The notes under the pieces are model-generated. The model made no database searches, was not told where the DNA came from, and saw only the letters and a list, made by a program, of their open reading frames with translations. This document shows positions 31,429 through 42,945 of a DNA stretch of 42,945 nucleotides, piece by piece. This stretch comes from CAMYLR01 sp039590215 (GTDB lineage Bacteria > Gemmatimonadota > Gemmatimonadetes > JACCXV01 > JAHWKZ01). A program made the position numbers and the translations under genes. The stretch lies in NCBI GenBank assembly GCA_039590215.1, contig JBDHFX010000019.1, positions 1-42,945 on the forward strand, written 5' to 3'. The number at the start of each line of letters is the position of its first letter. The stretch's first letter is position 1.

Positions 31429-34280
31429 TCGGCGTCGCCCCCGGTCGGATCCAGGCCGGCGTAAGTGGGTGTCGAGCTCGCGATACGACACGCGCGCCGA
31501 AAGTCGCACCACTTGCACAGGGTGGAATCCGCCGGCGACGGATCGTAGCTGCCGTCGACAGCGGCGTCGATCGTGACGCCTATCATCTCGCGGATTTTGT
31601 TCGGGTTAGGGGCCGCCACCTCATCGAGTGCTTTAGGTCCCCGCAGACAGTGAATCGTGCCTGTCACGTTTGGCGGTTGCGACACCTGGTTGGCTTCCGC
31701 CCAGGCCAGCGCCCCGAGGTAGTACACGTACAGCTGGAACTGATTGATGCCGCACTCCGTCGGGTCGACGGCGCGTCTGTGATGGGCCCGGAGGAGGCTG
31801 TACTTGTAATCGACCACGTGCAGGCTTCCACTTGCCGGATCGCGATCGAGGCGGTCGAGACGTCCCGATAGCTCGACCGTCTGGGTCGATGTTGCGACGA
31901 GCACTGGCGGGAGTTCGTCATCCGGGCGCCCGAACGACAACTCGAATGCGACCGGAACGCGGCCGCCACGGGGGACCTTCGCTTCCAGGTATTCGAAGTA
32001 GCGCGCCAAGACCGCCGTCACCTGTTCAGAGAGCACGTTCCAAATGGCTGGGTCTCCGCGCTCTCGCGCCGGCAGCGATTCACCGGCGGCGGCGACTGCG
32101 GCGGCGATCGAGTCGCGACTCGGACTCTGTAATGCGGGGGTTTCACAATACAGCCGCCGGAGGGCCTCGTGCGCGACGGTGCCCATGGCTGTTGGCTCGG
32201 CCTCGAGCGGTTGTTCGTTGGGCTCGTACAAGCGCAGTACGTGGCGCATGAAAAACTGATGCGGGCACTGGCGCCAACTCTCGAGCCGGCTGGCTGACCA
32301 ATGCGTCAGCCGCCCGTCGCTCAGCTCGGCCGCTAGCTCAGCGGTCGTTGTAGGTGAGAGTTGGCCGTCAAAGGCATCACCTTGGCCACGTCTTCCATCG
32401 GCGGCGCGCGAGAAGTAGATCGCACGCTGGCGCTCCAACTCTTGACTGCGGACGATGAGATCGGTGGATCGCACGCGACGCCAAGCGGGGATCGAGTGGC
32501 TCTCGCTGGTCGTCGCCGGCGCGAGCTCGAGCTCTTCTTCGATCGCGGTGAGCGCGTAGGCTGGCAGCTGCGGGTTTCCGTCGTCGTCCTGGCCGGCGTA
32601 GCTCAGTACCACATCGCCGGAGGTGACACGGACGCGCTCCAAGAGAAGCAGCATCGCTTCGCGCGCTTCGTCAGCCGCGGTGCGGAAAATGCGCTCTCCG
32701 ATCTGCTCGTTCAACGATTCTCGCTCGGCATCGCCGAGCACCGCCGTCGCCGGCCGTTGCCTAGCGTATGCGCCTTCGCCGAGACCCATGATAGCGGTGT
32801 GTCTAAAGACGAGAGCCCGAGCGTCGAGCGGGGTCAGCACAGCAACCCCGCGGCTGGCTGTCCCGATCGGGGCTGACCTTCCGGAAAGCGACTCCAGCAA
32901 GTGGCGCCGATGAGCGCGCCATCCAACGGCCGGCGCGTCCCAACGACCGAGCATCGTAAGCGACTGCCGCACTTGATCGATCGTCTCTTCCCATCGATCC
33001 CGATCCCGCGTCGAGATCACGTTCGTGTCGCTGAGCCCGACGACGTCCAGGATATGCTCGTACCGTCGCCAGAACGCGGCCGGTGAGTGCTCTCTAGTGG
33101 CCAGCGCGTGGAGTTGATCGAGGGCGGTGTTGAACGCAGCCACTGACGGGCTCTGGACGCCGGCCAGCACGCGTTTCCAGATCGCCGGTGAGTCGGAGGC
33201 CGGTGGTCCAGTTCCGAGCGGCGCTCCGAGCAGACTGGCGTCGAGCAGCGACGTCAGCGCGGTCGATACCCACGCCTTGAGGTGTTCGCGTTTGAACCCC
33301 TCTTCGAGCAGGCGGAACACCATCAGCGTGGCGCCGAACAGTGGGGTCTCGGCCAATCGCACCGCGCGGCGCGCGTGATGGCGAACACCTACTCGATCGA
33401 GCTCACGCGCAAGCAGGGCGTAGGTGCGATCGCCGCCGCCGGCAACGACGCCGATCTCTTCGAGTGGGCATCCGCCCTCGGCACGCTCACGGACCCACTC
33501 GGCGACCCGGGCCGCCTCGTCAGCCGGATCTGCGGCACGGTACAGTACCGGCAAACCGGAGTCGTGCTGGTCACCATTGAGGTACTCGATGTCGATCGCC
33601 AATCCGGGATCGACCACACCCTCCCACATCTTGATGTACGGAAATGCGTAGGCGCACAAACGCTCGTGATGCGGATCGAACGGAACGATGATCGTCGTTT
33701 GCGCCGCGCGCCGCGCAAGCTCGATAAGCAATCGCCCCTGGAGGCGTGTGACGTCGTACAGGCCGCTGACCTCGAGTCGGTCGAGCCCCCGAGGCGCCCA
33801 CTCACCGGAGCGGATTCGATCGGCGGCGGTAACGAGGACGTCTGCTTCGTCCCACCAATTGTCGGCAGCCAACCGCCGTTCGTAAACATCGAGGACGCAC
33901 GCCAGCGCCTTGAGTCGCCGCCTACCGCGTGTGGCCTGCGCCAAATCGAGCGCTGACAAACCCGCCTGGCGGATCTCTGCAATCGCGGCTTCGACCGCGC
34001 GAGCGGTGCCGGCCAAGCTGATACCCGGGCCGAAGAGCGAACGCACCTCAGGCTCGAGTTGCTCCAGGATCTCGGCCAACAGAAATCTCGGCGCGGGGGG
34101 CTGAAGCAACCGTCCGGGGCTCGGGTGGTCGCGGTACGCGCGGGCGGTGAGTTCTCGCAACGTGGTGGTGTCGTGCGCCCACGCGTTTCGGGACGCGAAA
34201 CTGGAGGGTCCTTCACGCTCGGCCAGACGTTGATCGATCCGTTGGTTGGCTGCGCGGCGCGAGGGTACGACGGTCAGCAT
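31425..34280 (-). CDS. addB: AddB-type nuclease-helicase partner subunit
   Basis: 951 residues from ATG 34280, overlapping mutY by 7 nt. N-terminal inactivated helicase-like half, then a PD-(D/E)XK nuclease near the C-terminus: GTVAHEALRRLY, SGRLDRLDR and HVVDYKYSL. Cysteines for a 4Fe-4S cluster are in RQCPHQFF and the terminal CKWCDFRRAC, as in AddB of Bacillus. It scans for Chi-like sites in known homologues and works as a heterodimer with AddA. Translationally coupled to both neighbours. Confidence 0.9.
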   Translation of the reverse strand: MLTVVPSRRAANQRIDQRLAEREGPSSFASRNAWAHDTTTLRELTARAYRDHPSPGRLLQPPAPRFLLAEILEQLEPEVRSLFGPGISLAGTARAVEAAIAEIRQAGLSALDLAQATRGRRRLKALACVLDVYERRLAADNWWDEADVLVTAADRIRSGEWAPRGLDRLEVSGLYDVTRLQGRLLIELARRAAQTTIIVPFDPHHERLCAYAFPYIKMWEGVVDPGLAIDIEYLNGDQHDSGLPVLYRAADPADEAARVAEWVRERAEGGCPLEEIGVVAGGGDRTYALLARELDRVGVRHHARRAVRLAETPLFGATLMVFRLLEEGFKREHLKAWVSTALTSLLDASLLGAPLGTGPPASDSPAIWKRVLAGVQSPSVAAFNTALDQLHALATREHSPAAFWRRYEHILDVVGLSDTNVISTRDRDRWEETIDQVRQSLTMLGRWDAPAVGWRAHRRHLLESLSGRSAPIGTASRGVAVLTPLDARALVFRHTAIMGLGEGAYARQRPATAVLGDAERESLNEQIGERIFRTAADEAREAMLLLLERVRVTSGDVVLSYAGQDDDGNPQLPAYALTAIEEELELAPATTSESHSIPAWRRVRSTDLIVRSQELERQRAIYFSRAADGRRGQGDAFDGQLSPTTTAELAAELSDGRLTHWSASRLESWRQCPHQFFMRHVLRLYEPNEQPLEAEPTAMGTVAHEALRRLYCETPALQSPSRDSIAAAVAAAGESLPARERGDPAIWNVLSEQVTAVLARYFEYLEAKVPRGGRVPVAFELSFGRPDDELPPVLVATSTQTVELSGRLDRLDRDPASGSLHVVDYKYSLLRAHHRRAVDPTECGINQFQLYVYYLGALAWAEANQVSQPPNVTGTIHCLRGPKALDEVAAPNPNKIREMIGVTIDAAVDGSYDPSPADSTLCKWCDFRRACRIASSTPTYAGLDPTGGDAE

Positions 34281-35395
34281 CGAGCCTCGGCGCACGTTTC
34301 TTCGATTGCCGCCACGATCTTCGTGAGCTTCCTCTGCGCGGTGGGCAACGGCAACTCAGCGAGAGCTTCCGCCGAGCACCAGCACGCATCCGTCCAGTTG
34401 CCACTCGACAAGTCCGGGACGGTTTCACCATCGATGCGAAAGCCAAACGCGTGGTAGCGATGTCGGCGATGGGAGAAGACGTGTGCGATTTCCGCCAGCT
34501 TGTGGGTCGGCTCACCGCCGTTGGGCCAACTCTTCAGCGGAACGTCACCGAACAACTCTCGAACGGCCCGATGAGACGCATCGATCGGATCCTCGCCGTG
34601 GTTGGCTTCGAGTCCCGGGTACTCCCAGATCCCGCCCAACAGTCCATTCTCCGGGCGGCGAGCTAGCAACGTCCGCTCGGTCGCTGAGACGATCACCGCG
34701 GTTCCGATCGCGTACGTCGGAATCCGCTTCCGGCGACGTCGAGCTGGTCGAAGATCGACCGTGCCCCGAGCATGGGATAGACACAGCGCCCGCAAGGGGC
34801 AGCCCTGGCAGTCTGGGGAACGGGGGCGACAAACGCGCGCCCCGAGCTCCATCAAGCCCTGATTGAAGTCGCCTGGCCGATCGATAGCGACAAGCGCGCC
34901 CGCTAGTCGCCGGAACTCGCTCGGACTCGGCACTTCCAGGTCGAAGAGCCGTGAAAGAACGCGCCGCGTGTTGCCGTCGACTGCCGGCTCACACCGTCCG
35001 AAGGCGATTGATGCCACCGCTCCGGCCGTGTACTCGCCGACCCCGGGAAGCTCGCGCAGCTCTTCTACGGTGTCGGGGATCAAGCCGTCGTGTCGATCGC
35101 GCACGATCATCGCCGTCCGGTGAAGATTGCGGGCCCGCGAGTAGTACCCGAGCCCGCTCCACAGCCCGAGCACGTCTTGCTGATCGGACTCCGCGAGCAC
35201 TTCGACGGTCGGGAAGCGAGCCGTCCAACGCTCGAAGTAGGGCTCGACCGTTTCCGCGCGTGTCTGTTGGAGCATCACCTCCGATACCAGCACTCGATAC
35301 GGATCGGCGTCGTCGCGCCAGGGCAGCGGTCGGCGGTGGCAGTCGTACCAATCGAGGAGGGTGCGCCGCAAAGCGGTCGGGCTAGTAGATGACAA
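34274..35395 (-). CDS. mutY: A/G-specific adenine glycosylase
   Basis: 373 residues from TTG 35395. Removes adenine mispaired with 8-oxoguanine. The HhH-GPD core is present: SEVMLQQTR, GLWSGLGYYSRARNLH, LPGVGEYTAGAVASIAFG (HhH and catalytic region), AVDGNTRRVLSRL and the 4Fe-4S ligands CRPRSPDCQGCPLRALC. A C-terminal NUDIX-like domain (ENGLLGGIWEYPG) recognises 8-oxoG. The start is uncertain because the frame also runs upstream into the lipoprotein gene; TTG 35395 gives the expected N-terminus. It is the second gene of the lipoprotein-mutY-addB-addA run. Confidence 0.9.
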   Translation of the reverse strand: MSSTSPTALRRTLLDWYDCHRRPLPWRDDADPYRVLVSEVMLQQTRAETVEPYFERWTARFPTVEVLAESDQQDVLGLWSGLGYYSRARNLHRTAMIVRDRHDGLIPDTVEELRELPGVGEYTAGAVASIAFGRCEPAVDGNTRRVLSRLFDLEVPSPSEFRRLAGALVAIDRPGDFNQGLMELGARVCRPRSPDCQGCPLRALCLSHARGTVDLRPARRRRKRIPTYAIGTAVIVSATERTLLARRPENGLLGGIWEYPGLEANHGEDPIDASHRAVRELFGDVPLKSWPNGGEPTHKLAEIAHVFSHRRHRYHAFGFRIDGETVPDLSSGNWTDACWCSAEALAELPLPTAQRKLTKIVAAIEETCAEARC

Positions 35396-35753
35396 AGCTC
35401 GAGTTCTCGGGTCGCTGGCGGATCGTCCATTCGACGACGTCGCCGGGACGCAACGTGAACGCCTCGGTCTCGATAACCTCCGTCGAGCCAATAGGGTCGG
35501 CGGTTAACGTGAGCCATGCTGCGCGGACGACGTCGGGGTCGATCGGAAAGCGCTGGATGCTGCCCGACGTCACAAAGCCGAGCAGATCCCGGGTGCCGTC
35601 ACCGGTGACGTAGACCCGGACGTCCAGGCGGCCGTGATTGACGATCACCGCCGCCGAGCCGGGTTGGCTGGTCTGCTGCGCGGACGGTTGTTCGGTAGTC
35701 GCGCAGGCGAGCAATACGAGCCAGGCCAAGGCCGTGAATGTGGGGGATTTCAC
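35382..35753 (-). CDS. Small lipoprotein of the 'NHGRLDVRVYV' type
   Basis: 123 residues from GTG 35753 (ATG 35777 would add eight). Signal peptide MKSPTFTALAWLVLLAC with lipobox LLAC. The mature protein, after a Ser/Gln linker, has VIVNHGRLDVRVYVTGDG, RFPIDPDVVRAAWLTLTADPIGS and FTLRPGDVVEWTI, a beta-sandwich-like pattern that recurs as small lipoproteins in Gemmatimonadota. Function unknown. The stop overlaps the mutY start region by 14 nt. Its 5' end overlaps the divergent susC promoter. Confidence 0.78.
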   Translation of the reverse strand: MKSPTFTALAWLVLLACATTEQPSAQQTSQPGSAAVIVNHGRLDVRVYVTGDGTRDLLGFVTSGSIQRFPIDPDVVRAAWLTLTADPIGSTEVIETEAFTLRPGDVVEWTIRQRPENSSFVIY

Positions 35754-35777
35754 CTCAGGTCGAAAACATGGTATCAT
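35749..35777 (+). promoter_or_regulatory. Sigma-70-like promoter for the SusC-SusD genes
   Basis: TTCACC (35749-35754, four of six matches to TTGACA) and TATCAT (35772-35777, five of six to TATAAT) are separated by exactly 17 nt. Initiation near 35784 would give a leader of about 20 nt before TTG 35805. The promoter lies within the 5' end of the divergent lipoprotein gene. Confidence 0.6.
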
Positions 35778-35780
35778 AGG

Positions 35781-35797
35781 GGCCTTCTAACAAGGCC
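35781..35797 (+). promoter_or_regulatory. Inverted repeat at the susC transcription start
   Basis: GGCCTT (35781-35786) and AAGGCC (35792-35797) flank CTAAC, directly after the -10 box. It could be an operator or a 5' hairpin on the susC message. Confidence 0.4.
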
Positions 35798-35804
35798 AAA
35801 CTCA

Positions 35805-38690
<2,886 letters not shown>

Positions 38691-38707
38691 CGATGGAGGA
38701 GCGAACG

Positions 38708-39964
38708 ATGAAGCTAGCGAATCGCATTCTGGCGCTCCTGGCGGTCGTCTCGATCACCATCGCGGGAGCCTGCAGCAACCTGACCGCGCCTGACTTCAAC
38801 AACCCCGGTGTCGACCAGCTAGAGGGCGCACCGACGCGGGCCGCCGTGGCGGCGGCCGCGACCGGTCTATTGATCGGAGCGCGCGACGGGATTTCAGAGT
38901 TCAACGGTTACGTGTCGCACACCGGCGTGGTAGGCCGCGAGGCTTACAACCTCCGCGGTGACGACGCCCGGTTTGTCACGCAACTGCTCACCAACACGCT
39001 GGACCCTGGCGCTCGTGCGTTGGGCGGAGCGATGTGGAATGAGCGGTACGCCAACATCCGGTCGAGCAACATCGTGTTGAATGCGCTTGACGCGCTGACA
39101 GACGTACCACCCGACGGGATGACACCGGCGGAGAAGGAGGCTGCGCGCGGGTTCGCCAAGACGATGCAGGCGCATGACCTCTTGCTGGCGATCAACTCTC
39201 GCGACACGAACGGCGCTCCGATCGATGTCGATCAGTCGCTCGATGCGCCGCCGGCCCCGATCGCGAGCAAGGACCAGGTGTTTCAACGCGTCGTCGATCT
39301 GCTCGAACAGGCTCGCGGCCATCTGCAAGCAGGTGGTGATGCGTTCCCGTTCCCGCTCAGCCCAGGATTCGACGGGTTTGACACGCCAGCTTCGTTCTTG
39401 CAGTTCAACCGCGCTCTCCTGGCGCGGGTCGAGGTGTACCGTATGAACTTCGCGGCCGCGTTGACTGCGCTCGACGGGTCGTTCGTGAGCACTGCGGCGC
39501 CACTCGACCTGGGTGTGTTTCACACGTTCCTGACGGGGTCTGGGGACCAGACGAACGGTCTGGTTGACGCCAACCTCTTCGTCCATCCGGCGGTCGAGAC
39601 AGACGCCGAGCTACAACCGGACGGTCAGCTCGACCGGCGCTTCCTCGAGAAGACGAACGAGGTGGCGGTCAAGCGGCTCCAGGATCTGGAGTCGGACATC
39701 CAGTTCCAGCCATTGTGGCCATCACCGTCGACGTCGGTGCCGATCATCCGCAACGAGGAGCTGATCCTCCTGCGGGCCGAGGCCAACATCGGGCTTGGCA
39801 ACATCGGCCCGGCAGCGGATGACATTAACTTCATCCGCGTCAACTCGGGTGGCCTGGCTGCGAGGGATGACATCGACGCCGGCGATGAGCTGCCGCTCGA
39901 TCGCCCCGGAGATGCGATCGTCGAAGCGTGGCCGCTTCCGATCGCGGAGACGTTGCCACGGTAG
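38708..39964 (+). CDS. SusD/RagB-family lipoprotein lacking its conserved C-terminal block
   Basis: 418 residues from ATG 38708 (GGAGG upstream). Signal peptide MKLANRILALLAVVSITIAGAC, lipobox AGAC. TPR-like SusD body: MWNERYANIRSSNIVLNALD, LQFNRALLARVEVYR, IRNEELILLRAEANIGLGN, NFIRVNSGGLA. In family members NSGGLA is followed by a DELL...RR-x-SL-FEG-HRW-D-RR block and then LDELP. Here the sequence jumps from DDIDAG to DELPLDRPGD at 39884-39892, in frame, so about 30 residues including the EGxRW motif are missing. GATGAGCTG at the junction could be the merged DEL repeat. Partner of the SusC receptor. Confidence 0.87.
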   Translation: MKLANRILALLAVVSITIAGACSNLTAPDFNNPGVDQLEGAPTRAAVAAAATGLLIGARDGISEFNGYVSHTGVVGREAYNLRGDDARFVTQLLTNTLDPGARALGGAMWNERYANIRSSNIVLNALDALTDVPPDGMTPAEKEAARGFAKTMQAHDLLLAINSRDTNGAPIDVDQSLDAPPAPIASKDQVFQRVVDLLEQARGHLQAGGDAFPFPLSPGFDGFDTPASFLQFNRALLARVEVYRMNFAAALTALDGSFVSTAAPLDLGVFHTFLTGSGDQTNGLVDANLFVHPAVETDAELQPDGQLDRRFLEKTNEVAVKRLQDLESDIQFQPLWPSPSTSVPIIRNEELILLRAEANIGLGNIGPAADDINFIRVNSGGLAARDDIDAGDELPLDRPGDAIVEAWPLPIAETLPR

Positions 39965-39977
39965 GAGCACATCGAGA

Positions 39978-40012
39978 CCGGGAGACGGCGGAGCCTCTCC
40001 GCCGCCTCCCGG
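39978..40012 (+). terminator. Strong hairpin after susD, without a T-run
   Basis: CCGGGAG (39978-39984) pairs with CTCCCGG (40006-40012), and CGGCGGAG (39986-39993) with CTCCGCCG (39997-40004), around a CCT loop with one A/C mismatch. It is a 15-bp stem, but no T-run follows. A terminator or a transcript 3'-end stabiliser is likely. Confidence 0.6.
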
Positions 40013-40097
40013 ATCAGTTGTAGCCTCTCCCAGCCTCGGAGTACCTTCCCCGCGTTCTGCCCGATCACATTCCCGCTAGCCCCTGGAGCCGATCCTG

Positions 40098-41443
40098 GTG
40101 CAGGCACCAGCCCACATCTTTCGCGAGTACGACATCCGCGGTGTCGTCGCTGACGACCTGGTAACCGAGACCGTCGAAGCGATCGGCCGTGGGTTCGTGA
40201 CACACTTGCGTCGAGAGCGAGCGCTCACCTCACCGGTAGTCGCCTTGGGTCGCGATGTACGGCCGGAATGGTCTCGGCCGGAGCCGAGATCCTCGACATC
40301 GGCGTCGTGCCGACACCGGTGCTGTACTTCGCCGGTCATCGTCTGGAGGCCGACGGTGGGGTCATGATTACCGGGAGCCATAACCCGCCGGAGTACAACG
40401 GCTTCAAGCTCGGTTACCGCGAGCTGCCGCTATCGGGATCCGAGATTCAATCGATCCACCAGCTGATCGAAACCGACGACTACGAAACGGGAGCCGGGTC
40501 GGTCACAGAGCGACCGGTGACCGATGAGTACTGCGACATGGTGGCCTCGAAGGTGTCGCTCGCTCGCCCAGTCGACGTCGTGCTCGATCCGGCGAATGCC
40601 ACCGGTGCGTTGTTCGCGGCCGAGCTATTGGAGCGGGTGGGGGCCAGAGTCGACTGCATGTACTGCACGGTCGACGGAACCTCCCCCAACCACCATCCCG
40701 ACCCCACCGTCGATGCTTTCATCGCCGATCTCAAGTCCCGCACCGCGTCGACCGACGCCGAGCTGGGGATCGGCTTGGACGGTGACTGCGACCGGATTGG
40801 GGCGGTCGACGAAAGAGGTGGGACGATCAGGGGCGACCAACTGACGGCGATCTTCGCCCGCGATCAGCTGGCTATGACGCCGGGCGAACGAATCCTGTTC
40901 GACGTGAAATCTTCGCGCGCCTTGGAGGAGGACATCATCGCGCACGGGGGCGTGCCGGTCATGTGGAAGACCGGCCACAGCTTGGCTAAGAAGAAGATGC
41001 ACGCCGACGGGATCCCGTTCGGTGGGGAGATGAGCGGTCACCTCTTCTTTTATCATGATTACTACGGTTTTGATGATGCCATCTACGCGGCTTGTCGCCT
41101 GTGCGAGATCATCGCCAAGAACGAAACATCGCTGGGCGCGATGGTTGGAGAGCTGAACGATTACGCATCGACGCCCGAAATACGGGTCGATACCACTGAA
41201 GAGCAGAAGTGGCAGATCGTTTCAGCGGCCAAGGATCACTTCGGGTCGCGATACGAGACGGTCGACATCGACGGTGTGCGCGTCAGATTCCCAAACGGTT
41301 GGGCGCTGTTGAGAGCTTCCAACACTCAACCTGTAGTCGTGGTTCGCGCTGAGGCCGATACCGACGACGAACTGGCCGCGATCCGGGCTGAGCTAGAAGA
41401 ATTCCTCTCGGGCCGCGGTGTGGAGGTGCCATGGCAAAGCTGA
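40098..41443 (+). pseudogene. Phosphomannomutase/phosphoglucomutase split by a deletion and frameshift
   Basis: The first part, from GTG 40098, reads HIFREYDIRGVV...VVALGRDVRP to about 40265. The rest continues in another frame from about 40262 (AGMVSAGAEILDIGVVPTP) to TGA 41443. Later motifs are complete: TGSHNPPEYNG (catalytic Ser), GLDGDCDRIG (metal site), GGEMSGH and RASNTQPVVVVRAEA. Intact enzymes have about 11-13 residues between GRDVR and AGM-SAG (PSS...LA-ALI), which are missing, so a simple ribosomal frameshift could not restore the protein. CGGCC at the join is compatible with a merged short repeat. Alternatively the second part alone could start at ATG 40268. Confidence 0.85.
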
Positions 41444-42945
41444 GACGCCACAGCCTCACGCTCATCGCAGTGGCGGTGGTGCTCGTATTGTTCTTTCTGG
41501 GATCGATCGTGAGCGCTTCCGTGGATCTCTTGTGGTTTGACGCCCTCGGCTATCAGAGCGTGTTTTGGACCGGGCTCAAGACGCGACTGCTGCTACGAGT
41601 TGTGGTCGCGGTGGTTATGTTCGCCTTCTTCTTCGTCAACCTACGAATAGCGGCGGCTTCCTTCGGATCGATCCGTCGTCGGATCTCCAACATTGAGATT
41701 CATGAAGAGGTCCCCGCCCGGTACTTGAACCTGATCGCGATGGCCGGGGCCGCATTCCTGGCGTTTCTGTTCAGCGCTGCGGCTGGAACAACGTGGCTGG
41801 ACGTTCTGGCATACTTCCATCAGCAACCGTTCGGCCAAGTCGAGCCGATGTTCGGTCGCGACATCGGCTTCTACATCTTCTCGCTGCCGGTTTACCGGAT
41901 GGCCCAGAACATGGCGTTCCTGCTGATCGTCGCCGCGCTCATAATCCTCGCGATCGTGTACATCACCAGTGGTGGGCTCGAGATCGACAACAACCGAGTC
42001 CGGCTCAAGGACACGCCACTCCGCCACTTGGTAGCGATAATGGCGCTCCTCTTTCTCGTGTTGGCGTGGGGTTTCCGGCTGGACTTGTACGAGCTGGTGT
42101 ACTCCGACCGGGGTGTGGTCTACGGCGCTTCGTACACCGATGCCAACGCTCAAGTGCTCGGTTACAGAGTGCTGGCCGTGTTGGCCTTGGCTGCGTTCGG
42201 CATGGCTGTTTATGACCTCTTCCGCCGCCGCTACGTGCTTACACTTACCGCCGCCGCCGCGCTCATACTCGGGATGGTGGTTTTCAAGGGTTTGTATCCC
42301 GGGGCGATCCAGCAGTTTGAAGTCGAGCCCAACGAGATTGGCAAGGAAGCCACCTACATCCGACCGCTCGAGGTCAGTGAGACGGCTGCCGGAGCGACGC
42401 TGCAAGAGGCGGAGGGCACACTGAGCAACATCCGGCTCTGGGACTGGCGGCCGCTGCTCGACACCTACAGCCAGCTTCAGAAGTTGCGGCTGTACTACGA
42501 GTTCGAGGATGTCGACGTCGATCGCTACGATCTTGGCTCCGGCCCCCGCCAGGTGATGTTGTCGGCTCGCGAGATGGCTGTCGATGAGCTCGCCCCGAAC
42601 GTCCAAACTTGGCAAAACCAGCACCTGATCTTCACCCACGGCTACGGATTAGTCATGAGCCCGGTCAATGAGGTGACGCGGGAGGGGCTGCCGGTCTTTT
42701 ACCTGAGCGACATACCACCCACGACGCCGCCGGAACTGGCCGACGTATTGCACGTCGAGCGGCCCGAGATCTACTACGGCGAGCTGACGACCAACTACGT
42801 GTTGGCGGCCACAAGGGAGCAGGAGTTCGATTACCCGCAGGGTGATCAGAATATCCATACGTCGTATCGTGGAGAAGGCGGGATCGAAATCGACGCGCTT
42901 TGGCGTAAGGCGTTGTTCAGCTGGTATGTCGGATCGATCAAGTTC
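41431..42945 (+). CDS. UPF0182 (COG1615) membrane protein, 3' end outside the window
   Basis: 505 codons from ATG 41431, open to the last base. Seven or so N-terminal membrane helices (TLIAVAVVLVLFFLGSIVSA onward), the motifs FGRDIGFYIF, YSDRGVVYGASYTD and VEPNEIGKEATYI, then the soluble part: NIRLWDWRPLLDTYSQLQ, YYEFEDVDVDRY, VMLSAREM, NQHLIFTHGYG and MSPVNEVT. A family of unknown function common in Actinobacteria and other phyla. Between TYI and RPLEV, relatives usually have ~15-17 more residues (a HNI--TR-A--L segment); its absence (near 42355-42365) is in frame. The ATG overlaps the mutase end by 13 nt. Confidence 0.87.
   Translation, partial: MAKLRRHSLTLIAVAVVLVLFFLGSIVSASVDLLWFDALGYQSVFWTGLKTRLLLRVVVAVVMFAFFFVNLRIAAASFGSIRRRISNIEIHEEVPARYLNLIAMAGAAFLAFLFSAAAGTTWLDVLAYFHQQPFGQVEPMFGRDIGFYIFSLPVYRMAQNMAFLLIVAALIILAIVYITSGGLEIDNNRVRLKDTPLRHLVAIMALLFLVLAWGFRLDLYELVYSDRGVVYGASYTDANAQVLGYRVLAVLALAAFGMAVYDLFRRRYVLTLTAAAALILGMVVFKGLYPGAIQQFEVEPNEIGKEATYIRPLEVSETAAGATLQEAEGTLSNIRLWDWRPLLDTYSQLQKLRLYYEFEDVDVDRYDLGSGPRQVMLSAREMAVDELAPNVQTWQNQHLIFTHGYGLVMSPVNEVTREGLPVFYLSDIPPTTPPELADVLHVERPEIYYGELTTNYVLAATREQEFDYPQGDQNIHTSYRGEGGIEIDALWRKALFSWYVGSIKF

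Noticed and set aside
40255..40275. Programmed ribosomal frameshift in the phosphohexomutase
   Set aside because: There is no slippery heptamer, and about 12 conserved residues are absent from the DNA, so frameshifting cannot restore the protein.

Overview
The window is a GC-rich, densely packed bacterial chromosome segment with mostly single-digit or overlapping gene spacings. A SusC/SusD-type outer-membrane pair, many small lipoproteins, an addBA–mutY cluster, a membrane cytochrome-c urate oxidase and a standalone eIF2B-like protein suggest a Gemmatimonadota-like member of the FCB group. That placement is inference from gene content only. I see no rRNA, tRNA, IS element, prophage or CRISPR, and no gene-free stretch longer than about 250 bases.

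Layout. 1-5461 (+): end of pyrB, pyrC, a YhaM-like HD exoribonuclease, a broken mini-gene, a UGA-containing ArsC-family gene, msrB, lpd and a cyclophilin-type PPIase. 5448-6005 (-): DUF302 lipoprotein. 6182-9195 (+): CtlX-like citrulline hydrolase, AGCS amino-acid symporter, small lipoprotein. 9278-10849 (+): FHA-TM-trypsin-like protease. 10915-18828 (+): E1-alpha, second small lipoprotein, E1-beta, NSS symporter, phosphodiesterase-like lipoprotein, E2, PuuD. 18829-19319 (-): broken HD hydrolase. 19374-21893 (+): fused E1-alpha/beta and YjbQ. 21890-23161 (-): unknown membrane-anchored protein and an alpha/beta hydrolase. 23406-28094 (+): metalloprotease lipoprotein with terminator, then a coupled CYTH / zinc ribbon / ABC ATPase / permease / eIF2B-like run. 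28072-35753 (-): lipoprotein, mutY, addB, addA. 35805-42945 (+): SusC, SusD, a disrupted phosphohexomutase and the start of a UPF0182 membrane protein.

How the genes work together. Lpd, E2 and the E1 subunits supply every component of a 2-oxoacid dehydrogenase complex, and a second fused E1 lies nearby. CtlX and AGCS point to amino-acid uptake and use. AddAB and MutY are DNA repair. ArsC-Sec, MsrB and Lpd make a small redox group.

The best finding is the ArsC-family gene at 2705-3046. A UGA sits exactly at the first cysteine of its CxxC active site and is followed at once by a strong hairpin with a GGUC apical loop 17 nt from the UGA. This is a textbook bacterial SECIS geometry, so the gene should encode a selenoprotein. 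A second pattern is that several otherwise well-conserved genes lack one internal block (HD hydrolase, alpha/beta hydrolase, SusD, phosphohexomutase, probably UPF0182 and the pyrC N-terminus), in two cases with visible or inferable short direct repeats at the junction. That is either repeat-mediated deletion in the organism or assembly collapse, and raw reads would decide.
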